The notes beneath the pieces are model-generated. The model did no database searches and was not told where the DNA came from. It worked only from the letters and a program-made list of their open reading frames with translations. The position numbers were made by a program, and so were the translations under genes. 13,188 bases of DNA from Candidatus Bathyarchaeota archaeon (GTDB taxonomy: Archaea; Thermoproteota; Bathyarchaeia; Bathyarchaeales; Bathyarchaeaceae). Each line of letters starts with the position of its first letter. Positions within the stretch are counted from its first letter, which is position 1. Below are positions 12,770 through 13,188 of this stretch, piece after piece. The stretch covers positions 1-13,188 of the forward strand of contig QMYO01000015.1 of assembly GCA_003662715.1 (NCBI GenBank), in the 5' to 3' direction.

Positions 12770-13188
12770 TTGGAAACAAAAAATGTTATTGAGAACGTTG
12801 CAGTTGAACTTTTGCGGCAAGCAGTTACAAAGTTGCCGCCAGATGTGAAAGAGGCTCTACAACAAGCGTATCGAGAAGAAGAAAGTGATGTGGGAAAAAC
12901 ACAGCTAGAAGCCATATTAAATAACGTTGAGTTAGCTGAAAAAACCAGCACTCCAATGTGCCAAGACACGGGAGTGATTATTTTCTACGTGAAAGCAGGC
13001 GCTCAAGCAAGAAATTTGGATGAAATTAAAGACGCTCTCATTAACGCTACAAGAAGAGCAACTAAACAAGTGCCTCTGCGCCCAAACTCAGTTGGAATAT
13101 TCACTAAGAAAAACACGGGAGACAACACTGGAAGATACATTCCATACATAAACTGGGAAATTACATCGGGAGACACCATTGAACTCAC
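12770..13188 (+). CDS. Class I fumarate hydratase, alpha subunit (N-terminal part; runs off the window)
   Basis: It interconverts fumarate and malate using a [4Fe-4S] cluster, in two-subunit form with a beta partner expected just downstream. The visible 139 residues match the N-terminal half of a protein usually about 280 long: an initial helix AVELLRQAVTKLPPDVKEAL, then Cys64 in TPMCQDTGVIIFYV, the first cluster ligand, and VPLRPNSVGIF, which carries conserved substrate-site residues, followed by NTGDNTGRYIPYINWE. The L(+)-tartrate dehydratase alpha subunit is very similar and cannot be excluded. The start is TTG at 12770, with AAGGAG 9 nt upstream in the loop of a hairpin. No stop is reached, so the gene is cut by the window edge rather than broken. 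Confidence 0.92.
   Translation, partial: METKNVIENVAVELLRQAVTKLPPDVKEALQQAYREEESDVGKTQLEAILNNVELAEKTSTPMCQDTGVIIFYVKAGAQARNLDEIKDALINATRRATKQVPLRPNSVGIFTKKNTGDNTGRYIPYINWEITSGDTIEL

Noticed and set aside
12556..12969. Long minus-strand frame across the fumarase region
   Set aside because: It is the antisense shadow of the fumarate hydratase alpha gene, which has clear family motifs and a ribosome binding site.

Overview
The window is a stretch of archaeal chromosome, AT-rich by eye and densely packed with information-processing genes. Archaeal markers are sn-glycerol-1-phosphate dehydrogenase (makes the archaeal lipid backbone), a proteasome beta subunit, the KH/beta-CASP termination nuclease aCPSF1, RadA, an Sm-like protein, ribosomal protein L37e, and TATA-box promoters with several short or absent leaders. 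SepF implies FtsZ-type division, which argues against classical Crenarchaeota. The mix looks most like a mesophilic TACK archaeon, perhaps Bathyarchaeia; that placement is inference from gene style, not proven here.

Layout. 2-244 is the tail of a probable regulator. 385-2224 is a two-gene sulfate-activation operon (Fe-S type APS/PAPS reductase, then ATP sulfurylase). 2331-2516 (-) is a small AbrB-like DNA-binding protein, divergent from a SlyD-like FKBP isomerase (2694-3410), which faces egsA (3426-4490, -). A 224-bp divergent region then leads to psmB-aCPSF1 (4715-7282), whose 3' end overlaps sepF tail to tail. A PUA-domain protein (7888-8400, -) is divergent from an lsm-rpl37e operon (8485-8917). 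A decayed fragment resembling saccharopine dehydrogenase (about 8921-9148) abuts a nitroreductase (-). Next come a three-helix membrane protein (EMC6-like), and radA with a downstream unknown gene (-). After a 382-bp gap there is an operon of a 41-codon small ORF and a winged-helix protein, and finally the first half of a class I fumarate hydratase alpha subunit, cut by the window end.

How the genes fit together. Most neighbours are housekeeping: sulfur assimilation, protein folding and turnover, RNA 3'-end formation, division, translation and recombination. No defence island, CRISPR array, integrase, insertion sequence or tRNA was seen.

The most interesting signals are not genes. The psmB leader carries two mutually exclusive hairpins, one of which would bury the Shine-Dalgarno sequence. 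The fumarase leader places its Shine-Dalgarno in the loop of a perfect hairpin, downstream of a tandem 12-bp repeat with a 21-bp period. A small basic ORF with a strong ribosome binding site sits in front of the winged-helix gene, and the gene after radA encodes an unrecognised protein with an internal repeat. Many genes start with TTG or GTG, mostly with convincing Shine-Dalgarno sequences.
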